Assembly (NCBI GenBank): GCA_041675505.1
Contig: JBAYTR010000020.1
Location: 1 to 27,706 of the forward strand
From: JAGPCK01 sp041675505
GTDB lineage: Bacteria; Bacteroidota; Bacteroidia; UKL13-3
DNA length: 27,706 bases
Direction: 5' to 3'
The notes beneath the pieces are model-generated. The model did no database searches. It was not told where the DNA came from and worked only from the letters and a program-made list of their open reading frames with translations. Below are positions 6,736-15,135 of this stretch, piece after piece (the first letter of the stretch is position 1; each line of letters opens with the position of its first letter). The translations under genes were made by a program, and so were the position numbers.

Positions 6736-9700
6736 TTAGTTCTTAATGAACCTTATATGATAAATACTATCACCACTTTTTAGTTCAAGCAGGTAGGCCC
6801 CTTGTTTCAGATGTTCTATTGAGATGGTACATTGTTTAGATTTAACAGCTACTGGCTTCACTCCACACCACTTTCTGCCCAGTATGTCCAGTATACAAAT
6901 CTCGGATTGTACTATGTCTGTTGGTGATTCAATAGTTAATACGTTTGTTGCAGGATTAGGGTATACTGAGATAGATTTTTTGGAATCAGGTTGTAGCACA
7001 TCTAATTTTACACTATCAACTAAAACCTTTACACAACGTTTACCAACAAGTGGAGACATACTGTCGGGGTAAATGATTGTTTTGCAGTTGTCATTTACGT
7101 TTGATGCGGCAAGATAAATACAGTATTCACCCGGTTCACTGTAAGTATGGGTCATGTTGGAATCATTGTCTGTAATCTCAGGGAAAATATAATCACCAAA
7201 GTACCAGTAGAAGAAATTTGTACCGGTTGATTTGTTGTCTAAAGTAACTTTAAACGGAGCCTTACCGCTAGAGTCACCGATAAAGTCAAACAGTGGCATT
7301 TTGCCGTTGATGCTGATGTTTTTGTAAACAGTATCAGTACAACCCTGAATGGTTGTTACTACATGCATCACGCGGAATGTGCCATTACTGGTATACTCAT
7401 GATAAGGGTTTTTTAACGGGCTGTTTGCTTTTCCGTCACCAAACTCCCAGTAATAGCCGTATTGATTTTCAGGTTTTACTTGATCGGTTTCTTGTCCGTA
7501 CAGGTTTTTAAAAGCGTCAAATACCACTGATGAATCATAAAGCTGAATGGTATCATCACAGTCAAAAGGATTTTTTACAGTATATATTCCGGCATCCACA
7601 CCTACCACATTTACCCGCATTGGGAACTGTGCAGTATCAACATTGTTTGTACTGTCTCGCACCAGCATTTTGATGATATATAAACCGTGTTCAGCAAAAG
7701 CATGTTTTTTCAACGGACCAGTTAAACGTTGCATGAAGGAGTCTGTTCCGTTCACTCTTCGTTTATAGATATCCCAATAAATTTCTTCGGTTACATAAGG
7801 TGCAACAGGCAGCGTTTTTCTGTAACCACCCAAATAAGGGTCACGACCCATCCGTAAATAATATGGAGGGAAGATAGGTTCAGGCATAATGTAATAGTTA
7901 GCGCTATCACGGAACAATACAGAATCTCCTGTACACACCACGGTATCACTTACACTTCTTTGCAAGTTATTGCCAACGCCAATTTCTTTGATAGAGAATT
8001 GAAAACAACCCGAAACCGTGATGAGTGAAACACTAGGATAATAGCGCCCGTTGGTAACATAGGTATGACTTAAGGTATCTGAACCCACATCTCCTGAAGG
8101 CAGGTGAGACACATCCAACTGACCTACGACAGTTCCCTGCGGATTAATTTTGTATCGTATCCGCTGGTAACTTGGTACGGGAGGAAGATTATTTCTAACG
8201 TAACCCGGCCTCAGTATACTGTCCACATCAACCCAGCCATCCTGCCAGTTCCACACGATGGCCAAAATGCTATCTTGATAATTCTTTCGCAAAGACCCCC
8301 GTAATGTAAATGGTCTCATACCAAAGTTCTTCACTTGTCCGCTTGGCAATTTGTCTACAATGTCCCAAGCAGGTGTGACTGGGGTAAACCTTAAAAAGTT
8401 ATGATAGTATGCTGTATCGTAGCATCGGTTATTACCATAACCGTTGCCTGCTACAATACCTATAGTTACCCAACCATTGGTATCAGCAAGCCCCGGAGGA
8501 TCATAATAATTTTTTGCAATACTGTTGGGCCACTGTTTAGGTGAGGCAAGGATATTCCATGGCGATTGATTGTTCAACTGCTTAAATAAAGCGGCTTGTG
8601 TGGTCCATTTGGAACTGTAGATACCTGCTGCTGAGTCGAAGTTGATGGAGACATGGGAGCGTGAAGAGGAAGGCTGCAATCCACTCAGATCAAATATAAT
8701 TCCGTTGGGGGCTGCACCAAAACACATTATGCCGTTTCGTTTTAAAGTTATAGGGTCACTATAGTTTACATATGGTAATACTACTTTGGTATGACCTGAA
8801 GGAGTAATGGATGCATCGGCCGGACCAGCCTTTGGAGGGCCGAAAAACAACAATATACTATCGGTATCTCCGCATTTGTTTACACTATCGTACAACATCA
8901 ACTTCGCTTTATACTCAGGGAAGTTTTTGGTAGAGTAAGGAGGTTGATTGGGTTGGATAAATGTAAATCCGTTTACTGCCCTTAAGGCCAATGTGTCCCA
9001 ATCGGTATAGCTGTGCGATGGCAGTGAATCAACTGAAAAATTACAGTTACAAGGCCGGTTACTTCCCGGAGGGTATTTAACGGGATCCAATAAGCTAAGT
9101 GTGTCGTTGCCGTTCACATTGATTCCGTTTTTTGTATCAGTTGTACATTGACGGGCATATTTATCTCCGAAGTTCCACAAGCGCTGCACATGAAATGCCT
9201 TGTAATGGCAAGAGTTGTTGGGAAAGTGAACTGTGTTTACCACTTTGCACTGGTAGCGCATGCTATCAGCCACAGCGGACCCGCTTATGCCTGCTACCTC
9301 AATATGTGCATCGGGGCCAAGCACTTCTACAGTGTCCCAAAACCAGGTAGAGTCTTTACATCCGGGTGCTGTAATTTTCAACCTTACTCTGGCCAAGCCA
9401 CACGGGATGGTTCTGCAGGGTTCGAAGCTACCATCTTCTGTGAAAATTTTTGGATCAGGGGAAAGAGGTTTCCATCCGTTTTCAAAGGGGATGGTGTATT
9501 TTCCTGTTAAGGGGTTAAATGCCGGGTTCGGGCTAATCCAGAATTCCCACAACTTGGTTGCTCCCGCAACAGGGGTTTGTTTCCAGCAAATGACACCTGG
9601 ATTGGCACAGGCGCTATCAACAATAGAATGTACATTAAAAGCAAAACTGGTGTTTCGCACAGCACCGTTTATGGTGAAAGTATCTTTGCATCCGTTTAAG

Positions 9701-10560
9701 TCTTCTACAAACAAACGAGGAGAAAATACACCATTTGTAGAATAGCGGTGTGGCACTCCTTGCCAAGCCACACTGTCAACTGTCCCATCTCCGAATAGCC
9801 AGCTAAAACGTTTTACGGAGTCGGGATAGAGAATTTCTGATCGTGTTTGATTAAGGAAAAAGGCATCTGTATGAAATCTTATCGGAGTTTGTTTACAGCC
9901 TTCAGGTGCGGTAAAAGAGTACTTTGCTTTAAGATTTCCAACAATGTAGATATGGTTGGGTTTTCTGATCGTGTCTATACAACCTGTTGCATCAGTAACA
10001 ACCATAGTTATGGTATATACATTGTAGTCGGGAGAGGGGTAGGTATAGCAGAAATTTTTAACACTTAACGGATTTCCGTCTTTTGATCCGTCACCATGAA
10101 GCACTAACCTTTTTATGAGTGGAGCAACAGGTCGCCCGCTGAGTGGTAATGCGATTGTTGAGTTGTCTTGAAAACAAACAGCTTGTCCGTTACAAAATTT
10201 ATTGCCATTCGTAGTAACTATTTCTGCCTTGGGAAGATTGTTCACATATACGGTATCTGAAAAGTAAGTTTGATTAACCCCACTAACAGTACAACTAATA
10301 ATGAATTTTCCTGAGTTGCTGTAAATATGTTGTGCAAATGGTAATGTTGAACTAGATGAAGAATTACCATCACCCCAATTCCAGGAATAACCCGTGGCAC
10401 CCGTGGGAGGATTCTTTAATGTAACAGTTAGCGATTGGTGTTTGCACCCATTGTTGAATAACTTGTCTGTTTTGATGGTTGTTTGTGCAAATACAGTAGC
10501 CATGCTCAGGTAGAAAATCAGCCCGATTGAGCCAATAATCAAGTTAGTTTTTGTTTTCAT
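6736..10560 (-). CDS. Large secreted PKD-domain protein with T9SS type A sorting domain
   Basis: A 1274-residue protein with a signal peptide (1-26, ending VFAQ). It holds several PKD-like beta-sandwich segments recognisable by their WxFGDG-type cores: YSWNWGDGNS near 60, FSWLFGDGTVD near 250, RLWNFGDK near 460, YYWEFGDGKA near 1040 and FFYWYFGDY near 1115, each followed by an H.Y...G.F/Y turn. The final 80 residues (about 1195-1274) form the Por secretion C-terminal domain: KSISVYPNPATNVLTIES, then LDILGRK, then QGAYLLEL and a basic C-terminus. This predicts export across the outer membrane by the type IX system and surface attachment or release. No catalytic domain is evident; an adhesin or structural surface role is an inference. 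It is transcribed alone, with a strong terminator. Confidence 0.88.
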   Translation of the reverse strand: MKTKTNLIIGSIGLIFYLSMATVFAQTTIKTDKLFNNGCKHQSLTVTLKNPPTGATGYSWNWGDGNSSSSSTLPFAQHIYSNSGKFIISCTVSGVNQTYFSDTVYVNNLPKAEIVTTNGNKFCNGQAVCFQDNSTIALPLSGRPVAPLIKRLVLHGDGSKDGNPLSVKNFCYTYPSPDYNVYTITMVVTDATGCIDTIRKPNHIYIVGNLKAKYSFTAPEGCKQTPIRFHTDAFFLNQTRSEILYPDSVKRFSWLFGDGTVDSVAWQGVPHRYSTNGVFSPRLFVEDLNGCKDTFTINGAVRNTSFAFNVHSIVDSACANPGVICWKQTPVAGATKLWEFWISPNPAFNPLTGKYTIPFENGWKPLSPDPKIFTEDGSFEPCRTIPCGLARVRLKITAPGCKDSTWFWDTVEVLGPDAHIEVAGISGSAVADSMRYQCKVVNTVHFPNNSCHYKAFHVQRLWNFGDKYARQCTTDTKNGINVNGNDTLSLLDPVKYPPGSNRPCNCNFSVDSLPSHSYTDWDTLALRAVNGFTFIQPNQPPYSTKNFPEYKAKLMLYDSVNKCGDTDSILLFFGPPKAGPADASITPSGHTKVVLPYVNYSDPITLKRNGIMCFGAAPNGIIFDLSGLQPSSSRSHVSINFDSAAGIYSSKWTTQAALFKQLNNQSPWNILASPKQWPNSIAKNYYDPPGLADTNGWVTIGIVAGNGYGNNRCYDTAYYHNFLRFTPVTPAWDIVDKLPSGQVKNFGMRPFTLRGSLRKNYQDSILAIVWNWQDGWVDVDSILRPGYVRNNLPPVPSYQRIRYKINPQGTVVGQLDVSHLPSGDVGSDTLSHTYVTNGRYYPSVSLITVSGCFQFSIKEIGVGNNLQRSVSDTVVCTGDSVLFRDSANYYIMPEPIFPPYYLRMGRDPYLGGYRKTLPVAPYVTEEIYWDIYKRRVNGTDSFMQRLTGPLKKHAFAEHGLYIIKMLVRDSTNNVDTAQFPMRVNVVGVDAGIYTVKNPFDCDDTIQLYDSSVVFDAFKNLYGQETDQVKPENQYGYYWEFGDGKANSPLKNPYHEYTSNGTFRVMHVVTTIQGCTDTVYKNISINGKMPLFDFIGDSSGKAPFKVTLDNKSTGTNFFYWYFGDYIFPEITDNDSNMTHTYSEPGEYCIYLAASNVNDNCKTIIYPDSMSPLVGKRCVKVLVDSVKLDVLQPDSKKSISVYPNPATNVLTIESPTDIVQSEICILDILGRKWCGVKPVAVKSKQCTISIEHLKQGAYLLELKSGDSIYHIRFIKN

Positions 10561-10655
10561 AGCACTCAGGTTTTAGGTCAATAAAAAATAGAACTATTAC
10601 CTTGTGACGTAAAATTGCACAGGTAGGTTGCATGCAATTTAATCAAAAAAGAGGA

Positions 10656-11897
10656 TTATTTATTCAGCAGCATCTTCAGGTAAAACAGCGGGTTGCTGAA
10701 CTGGCTGCGCATGTCAATGTCATCAAACATACACGAGATAGTTTCACGTAGGGTTTTACTTTTGTGTGCTTTGTTCACCACAAAGTTGAACAGCGAGGGG
10801 TATTTGCATAATTTCTGTAAGGTGTGACTAAGCTGGAGTTCATCCCATAAACGATCGTAAATATTGTGATCATACTCCTTTAAAAAGGCAGCATCAAAAC
10901 GATTGTGCTGTATGGCTTTTTCACACATGGCTGCGGCCAGCATGCCACTGTATAACGCATTGCCAATACCTTCTCCGGTAAACGGGTCGATGAGAGAGCC
11001 AGCATCACCTGTAAGCAAAAAATTATCTCCCGAAATATTTCTTTTTTTTGACCCCAGCGGTAATCCCCATCCCTGAATTTTGCCGACTAGTTCAGCATCT
11101 TTAAAACGTTCTCTAATACGCGGATTCTCTTTAATGGCTTTGAGCATGGCTTCGCGCAGGTTTATCTTTTTCTGACCTACGGTTTTACTCAACATGCCGG
11201 CACCCACATTTGCCATGCCGTTGGGTAATGGAAAAATCCAGAAATACCCGGGCAAAAGCTCTTCAAGAAAATGCAGTTCAATAAAATTACCTTCATTAAA
11301 GCCGGTTACATTTTTATAGTAAGCCCGAATGCCGGCACAATAGTGCGCATCTTCTTTTTTTATACCAGCCAGTTGTTTGTTGCATATACTACGGTCGCCC
11401 TGTGCGTCAATAAGCATATCGCAAGAGATGGTTTCGTAAGTTCCATTGTAGTTTATATCCAAATGCAATTGCGTGCCTGTGCGCTGTACTTTTTCTAACG
11501 TTGCATTTTCTCTAACCTCAGCATAAGTGCGATTGAGTTGGCGAAAGAGGTAATCATCGAAATCAACGCGCTTACTTATAAACCCGGGTGCAGTTGTATC
11601 GGTATTTTTAACTGAGCGGAACGGGATGGACAACTCCTTGCCGTTGGGTGCACCAAACACTACACCGTAGCTTCCCATAAATTTTTGTGACGCAGCACTC
11701 ATTTCGTCTATCATGGAAGCATCCAGTTTTTTCATTACCTCCACCACTTTGCCACTTAAAGCATCACCACACACTTTATCGCGTGGGAAAGTGGCCTTGT
11801 CAATAATCAGGTGAGGAATGCCCGCCTTAGCTAAGAACAGGGAAGTACTTGTTCCGGCAGGCCCCGCGCCTGCAATTACAATACGGTGGTGTTGCAT
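10656..11897 (-). CDS. FAD-dependent oxidoreductase, geranylgeranyl reductase family
   Basis: The N-terminus has the dinucleotide-binding motif IVIAGAGPAGTSTSLFLAKAG and, about 25 residues later, FPRDKVCGDALSG, a signature of the geranylgeranyl-reductase-type flavoproteins. A second FAD motif, GDAGSLIDPFTGEGIGNAL, lies in the C-terminal half. These enzymes reduce isoprenoid double bonds or act on menaquinone or lipid precursors; the substrate here is unknown. The ATG at 11895-11897 is preferred; an in-frame TTG at 11904-11906 would add three residues. The gene starts 31 bp after the radC stop on the same strand. Its last ~45 bp occur again next to the LysM gene at 5916-5960. Confidence 0.9.
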   Translation of the reverse strand: MQHHRIVIAGAGPAGTSTSLFLAKAGIPHLIIDKATFPRDKVCGDALSGKVVEVMKKLDASMIDEMSAASQKFMGSYGVVFGAPNGKELSIPFRSVKNTDTTAPGFISKRVDFDDYLFRQLNRTYAEVRENATLEKVQRTGTQLHLDINYNGTYETISCDMLIDAQGDRSICNKQLAGIKKEDAHYCAGIRAYYKNVTGFNEGNFIELHFLEELLPGYFWIFPLPNGMANVGAGMLSKTVGQKKINLREAMLKAIKENPRIRERFKDAELVGKIQGWGLPLGSKKRNISGDNFLLTGDAGSLIDPFTGEGIGNALYSGMLAAAMCEKAIQHNRFDAAFLKEYDHNIYDRLWDELQLSHTLQKLCKYPSLFNFVVNKAHKSKTLRETISCMFDDIDMRSQFSNPLFYLKMLLNK

Positions 11898-11928
11898 ACG
11901 TGGCAAAGATGTTAAAAAGCAAGCAGCT

Positions 11929-12627
11929 TTACATCATTCCTTCATCAGCAAAACTGTAGTAAGTTGTTTCTGTTATAATAAGGTGGTCGAGTACCTGAAT
12001 GTCGAGTAGTTTTCCGGCCTCCTTCATTTTTTTGGTGAGATCAATATCTGCCTGACTAGGTTTAGTGTTGCCCGATGGATGATTATGGCTCAGGATAAGG
12101 GAAGATGCGAGGTGCTCCAAAGCCATTTTAAAAATTACTTTAGGGTCGGCAACGGTACCTGATACACCTCCTTCGCTGGCTCTGAAGCGGTGGATGACTT
12201 TGTTTCCTCTGTTGAGCAGCAGTACCCAAAACTCTTCAACTTTTAAATCGGTAAGTATAGGATGTAAAATATTAAACGCATCACGAGAGGAAGTGATGGA
12301 TGGTTTTACCATGGCGTCTTCATGTTTTCGTCTGGCACCCAGTTCAAGTGCGGCAGCAATGCTGATGGCTTTGGCTTCTCCAATGCCCTTCACCTTCATC
12401 AGGTCCTTTACGCTGAGCTTCCCTAGTTCATTCAGGTTGTCAGTGGCCAGTTTCAGGATGCGTTTCCCCAATTCTACTGCCGAAGCTTCTTTTGTTCCGG
12501 TGCTGATTAGAATGGCAAGTAATTCTGCATTACTCAGGGCACTTTTACCTTTGTGGATGAGTTTTTCTCTGGGACGATCATCCTCGGCCCAGGATTTAAT
12601 AGGTACATTAACAGATGGATCAGACAT
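11929..12627 (-). CDS. radC: RadC family protein (JAB/JAMM domain, UPF0758)
   Basis: 232 residues, the usual length. The N-terminal UPF0758 part has the DRPREKL...G...LSNAELLAILI pattern and a helix-hairpin-helix (LMKVKGIGEAKA, 76-87). The C-terminal JAB domain carries the JAMM-type metal motif with H181, H183 and D194 in SHNHPSGNTKPSQAD. Despite the name, a role in DNA repair has not held up for the E. coli protein, and the metal site suggests a peptidase- or isopeptidase-like activity; the true function is unclear. A weak -7-like TATCTTGC lies just before the ATG. It may be co-transcribed with the downstream oxidoreductase. Confidence 0.93.
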   Translation of the reverse strand: MSDPSVNVPIKSWAEDDRPREKLIHKGKSALSNAELLAILISTGTKEASAVELGKRILKLATDNLNELGKLSVKDLMKVKGIGEAKAISIAAALELGARRKHEDAMVKPSITSSRDAFNILHPILTDLKVEEFWVLLLNRGNKVIHRFRASEGGVSGTVADPKVIFKMALEHLASSLILSHNHPSGNTKPSQADIDLTKKMKEAGKLLDIQVLDHLIITETTYYSFADEGMM

Positions 12628-12684
12628 AAGGGCAAGATACTATTTTTTTGAAAACGGATGAATACACCGGCTATAAAATAAAAA

Positions 12685-12709
12685 ACCCTTCCGGCAATGC
12701 CGAAAGGGT
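12685..12709 (-). terminator. Rho-independent terminator of rpsT
   Basis: An 11-bp stem with one mismatch (12685-12695 with 12699-12709) and a 3-base loop. On the - strand it is followed by a long T-rich run (complement of 12672-12684). It starts 24 bp past the rpsT stop codon. Confidence 0.88.
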
Positions 12710-12732
12710 AAAAAAAATAGCTAAGCCTAAGC

Positions 12733-12987
12733 TTAACCTAATGCTTTTACTAAGCGAGCCAGTTTTGACTTCTGGTTAGACGCTTTGTTTTTATGTATAA
12801 TATTTTTCTTAGCCAGTTTATCCAGCATAGAGAAAACCTTTTGCAGCAATTCGCTGGCTTCTTTCTTGTTATCGGTACTGCGTAATTTTTTTACAATAGT
12901 ACGGGTGGTCTTTGCCTGGTAACGGTTTCTTAAACGTTTTACTGCGTTACCTCTGATGCGTTTTTTAGCTGATTTATGATTTGCCAT
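12733..12987 (-). CDS. rpsT: 30S ribosomal protein S20
   Basis: The 84-residue, very basic, all-helical protein begins MANHKSAKKRIR and ends with KNKASNQKSKLARLV, the typical start and C-terminal helix of S20. S20 binds 16S rRNA early in 30S assembly. It stands alone with a good Bacteroidota promoter upstream and a terminator downstream. Length and both conserved ends fit without doubt. Confidence 0.97.
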   Translation of the reverse strand: MANHKSAKKRIRGNAVKRLRNRYQAKTTRTIVKKLRSTDNKKEASELLQKVFSMLDKLAKKNIIHKNKASNQKSKLARLVKALG

Positions 12988-13013
12988 TTCAGTATATTTC
13001 TTAAAAAGGACTG

Positions 13014-13042
13014 CAAATATAGGGCATTCGTTTAAAAAACAA
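13014..13042 (-). promoter_or_regulatory. Bacteroidota-type promoter of rpsT
   Basis: On the - strand a perfect -7 element TATATTTG (13014-13021) is preceded by TTG (13040-13042) with an 18-base spacer, matching the -33/-7 pattern of the Bacteroidota primary sigma factor. The leader would be about 20-25 nt. Confidence 0.75.
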
Positions 13043-13084
13043 GACTTTACTCTTAAATTTATTTCTTAGAATACTGTTAGAAGC

Positions 13085-13990
13085 TTAATTATCAGATTCT
13101 AAGGCTACTTTTAGTACTTTGTCGTATCGGGAGGCCAACTCCATAAGCATGCCGTCTTTTAGGCCGGCACTGGGGGAATGGATTTTTTCACATCCTGCCC
13201 ACTTCATGATTTTCAGGTAAATAAAGGCAGATGGCTCAATTACATCGGCACGATCGGGGTTTAATTTTAATTTCTCAATTCGCTCTGCCACGGTATACTT
13301 TTTCAGCATTTTATGCAACTCCAGCAGGTTGGTGTAAGAGATAAACTCTTCTCCCGGTTCCTGGCCCATTCTGAAAAGTTTGTTCATGGTGCCACTGGTG
13401 CCTATAGCCGTTACAGTTTTCAAATGTGAGGTATGTTCTTTTATCCATTTTTCGGCCTCGTCCCAGGTTTTTTCTTTGATGGAGCTGTCTATCATGCGCA
13501 CCGTACCAATATCAAAGGAGGCGGAGAACATAGGTTCATGGTCTTCAATAATGGTCATTTCAGTGCTGCCTCCACCTACGTCAATGGTCAGGTAGTTGCC
13601 GGTTTCAGGAAAATAATCTTTTACTGAACGCAGTATGAGTTCCGATTCCCGTTTCCCTGTTATGATGTCAATTTCAATATCCAGTTCTTCCGCAATTTTT
13701 TGGGCAATTTTTTTCCCGTTTTTGGCTTCGCGCATGGCAGATGTGGCACAGGCCATATAATCATCTACACCATGAACATCCATTAATAAGCGGAAAGCTT
13801 CCATTGCTTTGTAGAGCAGTTGTTTTTTCTCTTTACTGATTTTTTTATCCCGAAAAGCATCATCACCCAATCGTAACGGAACGCGTACAAATTCCACCCG
13901 CTTAAAGGGTTCATTAATGTTATCAGGTGTCCAACTTGAAATAAGTAAACGGACGGCATTGGAGCCAATATCTATGGAAGCAAATTTCAC
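13085..13990 (-). CDS. Ppx/GppA family phosphatase
   Basis: A 301-residue actin-fold (ASKHA) phosphatase acting on polyphosphate or (p)ppGpp-type substrates. The first phosphate loop FASIDIGSNAVRLLI (3-17), ATSAMREAKNG (87-97) and the second loop LTIDVGGGSTEM (about 134-145) are present, as is NPDRADVI near the C-terminus. The short form without the extra C-terminal HD-type domain is common in Bacteroidota. The start codon is GTG (13988-13990); the conserved N-terminus starts there and no ATG fits upstream. Which substrate it prefers cannot be told from sequence. No terminator is evident in the 97 bp before rpsT. Confidence 0.92.
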   Translation of the reverse strand: MKFASIDIGSNAVRLLISSWTPDNINEPFKRVEFVRVPLRLGDDAFRDKKISKEKKQLLYKAMEAFRLLMDVHGVDDYMACATSAMREAKNGKKIAQKIAEELDIEIDIITGKRESELILRSVKDYFPETGNYLTIDVGGGSTEMTIIEDHEPMFSASFDIGTVRMIDSSIKEKTWDEAEKWIKEHTSHLKTVTAIGTSGTMNKLFRMGQEPGEEFISYTNLLELHKMLKKYTVAERIEKLKLNPDRADVIEPSAFIYLKIMKWAGCEKIHSPSAGLKDGMLMELASRYDKVLKVALESDN

Positions 13991-14053
13991 GGCAGTAAAT
14001 TACAGGGGCAAACTACTAAAATAGCAGGGAATATGGACAACAGGAGACGATTT

Positions 14054-14422
14054 TTATTTTTTGAAAATAAAGTACACGGCCAGTACGATGAAAACAAACC
14101 CAATGAGGTGGTTCGTTTTAAAAGTTTCAGTTTTGAAAGCAATGGCAGAGAACAATACAAATACTACCAGTGTAATTACCTCCTGAATAACTTTAAGCTG
14201 TAAAAGTGTGAAAGGACCTCCGTTCTCTTTAAACCCTATACGGTTGGCAGGCACCTGAAACATGTATTCAAACAGTGCTATTCCCCAACTGATGAAAATG
14301 AGTGCAATTAATCCGCTTTGTTCAAACCATTTCCATTCTTTAAACCGCAGGTGACCATACCAGGCCAATGTCATAAATGAGTTGGAAACAACAAGAAGTA
14401 AAATGGTAAGTACTGCTTTCAT
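14054..14422 (-). CDS. DUF486 / DMT family inner-membrane protein
   Basis: A 122-residue protein with four predicted membrane helices (about 3-19, 35-54, 78-96, 102-119). It has the family pattern with TLAWYGHL after helix 1, WGIALFEYMFQVPANRIG in the middle, FTLLQLKVIQE before helix 3 and a short lysine tail. The family is related to small drug/metabolite transporters; no substrate is known. It has its own promoter and is divergent from the 14602 gene. Confidence 0.9.
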   Translation of the reverse strand: MKAVLTILLLVVSNSFMTLAWYGHLRFKEWKWFEQSGLIALIFISWGIALFEYMFQVPANRIGFKENGGPFTLLQLKVIQEVITLVVFVLFSAIAFKTETFKTNHLIGFVFIVLAVYFIFKK

Positions 14423-14440
14423 ATGCTACATGCTTTGAAG

Positions 14441-14473
14441 CAAAAATAAGTAGTTTCGCTGTGTGAGTTTCAA
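14441..14473 (-). promoter_or_regulatory. Promoter of the DUF486 gene
   Basis: A perfect -7 element TATTTTTG on the - strand (14441-14448) with TTG at 14471-14473, a 22-base spacer. The predicted start of transcription is some 10-15 nt before the ATG at 14420-14422. Confidence 0.6.
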
Positions 14474-14535
14474 CATTTCACCTGCATAAATATTCCGTTC
14501 AGCAGTTCAGCTTCCCCGCGTGTTAGGGCCAGCAT

Positions 14536-14543
14536 TACCTTTG
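14536..14543 (+). promoter_or_regulatory. -7 element upstream of the barrel-GDPD gene pair
   Basis: A perfect TACCTTTG matches the Bacteroidota -7 consensus. The -33 region is not convincing. The predicted leader is about 50 nt and contains an A-rich tract at 14553-14566. The rest of the 179-bp divergent gap shows nothing else clear. Confidence 0.5.
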
Positions 14544-14601
14544 TGCCACCTAAAAAAAGAAAAATACAGCATCACTCCGGCTACTTCAATAACCGGTAAC
14601 G

Positions 14602-15135
14602 ATGAAACAAATTTTATTATTGATCTGCGCGTTTTTATGGACTATGATTGCCTTGGCACAAACCAACAATTCAGTAGAGTTTATTTTGAGTAAAGAAGTG
14701 TCTCTTAGCTATACAGGATTTAATTCTATATGGCAGGCGGGCATTGAATCAGGTAATCACCAGATTTATGCAGGACCCAAAATATCGCTTAACTACACCT
14801 ATGTTCCCAGCAAACCGGTGGGAGGCTGGCAATTGGGTTACCGGTACTATTACCTTACCGGAGAAAACGTGAAATCTTTTGCGGCTATCGACTATCAGGC
14901 TTTTCTGCTTAAACCATATAATCCCACAGGCATAAGTACTAAAAAGAGAAATTCTATAAGTGAACTGTCCTTGTCTTTTGGGGTACAACGAAAAATATTG
15001 AAAGGTTTAAATGCAACCGGTTCGATAGGTATTGGCAGGTATAAGGAGAATTATCATGATCTTATTATGTCAAAGCAACATAATTACAAGGGCTATAACG
15101 GAATGGTTAAAATAGGAGTATTGTATGAACTATAA
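14602..15135 (+). CDS. Hypothetical secreted protein, possibly outer-membrane beta-barrel
   Basis: A 177-residue protein with a signal peptide (1-19, ending ALAQ). The mature part is made of alternating polar/hydrophobic strands separated by short turns, e.g. GWQLGYRYYYLTG (85-97), ISELSLSFGVQ, NATGSIGIGRYKE and a final MVKIGVLYEL, which fits a small eight-stranded barrel. No Pfam-level motif is recognised. Its 3' end overlaps the downstream GDPD gene by 11 bp, so the two are very likely translated from one transcript. A barrel assignment is inference from strand pattern only. Confidence 0.75.
   Translation: MKQILLLICAFLWTMIALAQTNNSVEFILSKEVSLSYTGFNSIWQAGIESGNHQIYAGPKISLNYTYVPSKPVGGWQLGYRYYYLTGENVKSFAAIDYQAFLLKPYNPTGISTKKRNSISELSLSFGVQRKILKGLNATGSIGIGRYKENYHDLIMSKQHNYKGYNGMVKIGVLYEL

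Noticed and set aside
9148..9745. Overlapping + strand ORFs of 120 and 161 codons inside the PKD gene
   Set aside because: They are antisense to clear PKD-protein coding sequence, have no recognisable domain, and show no ribosome-binding site.
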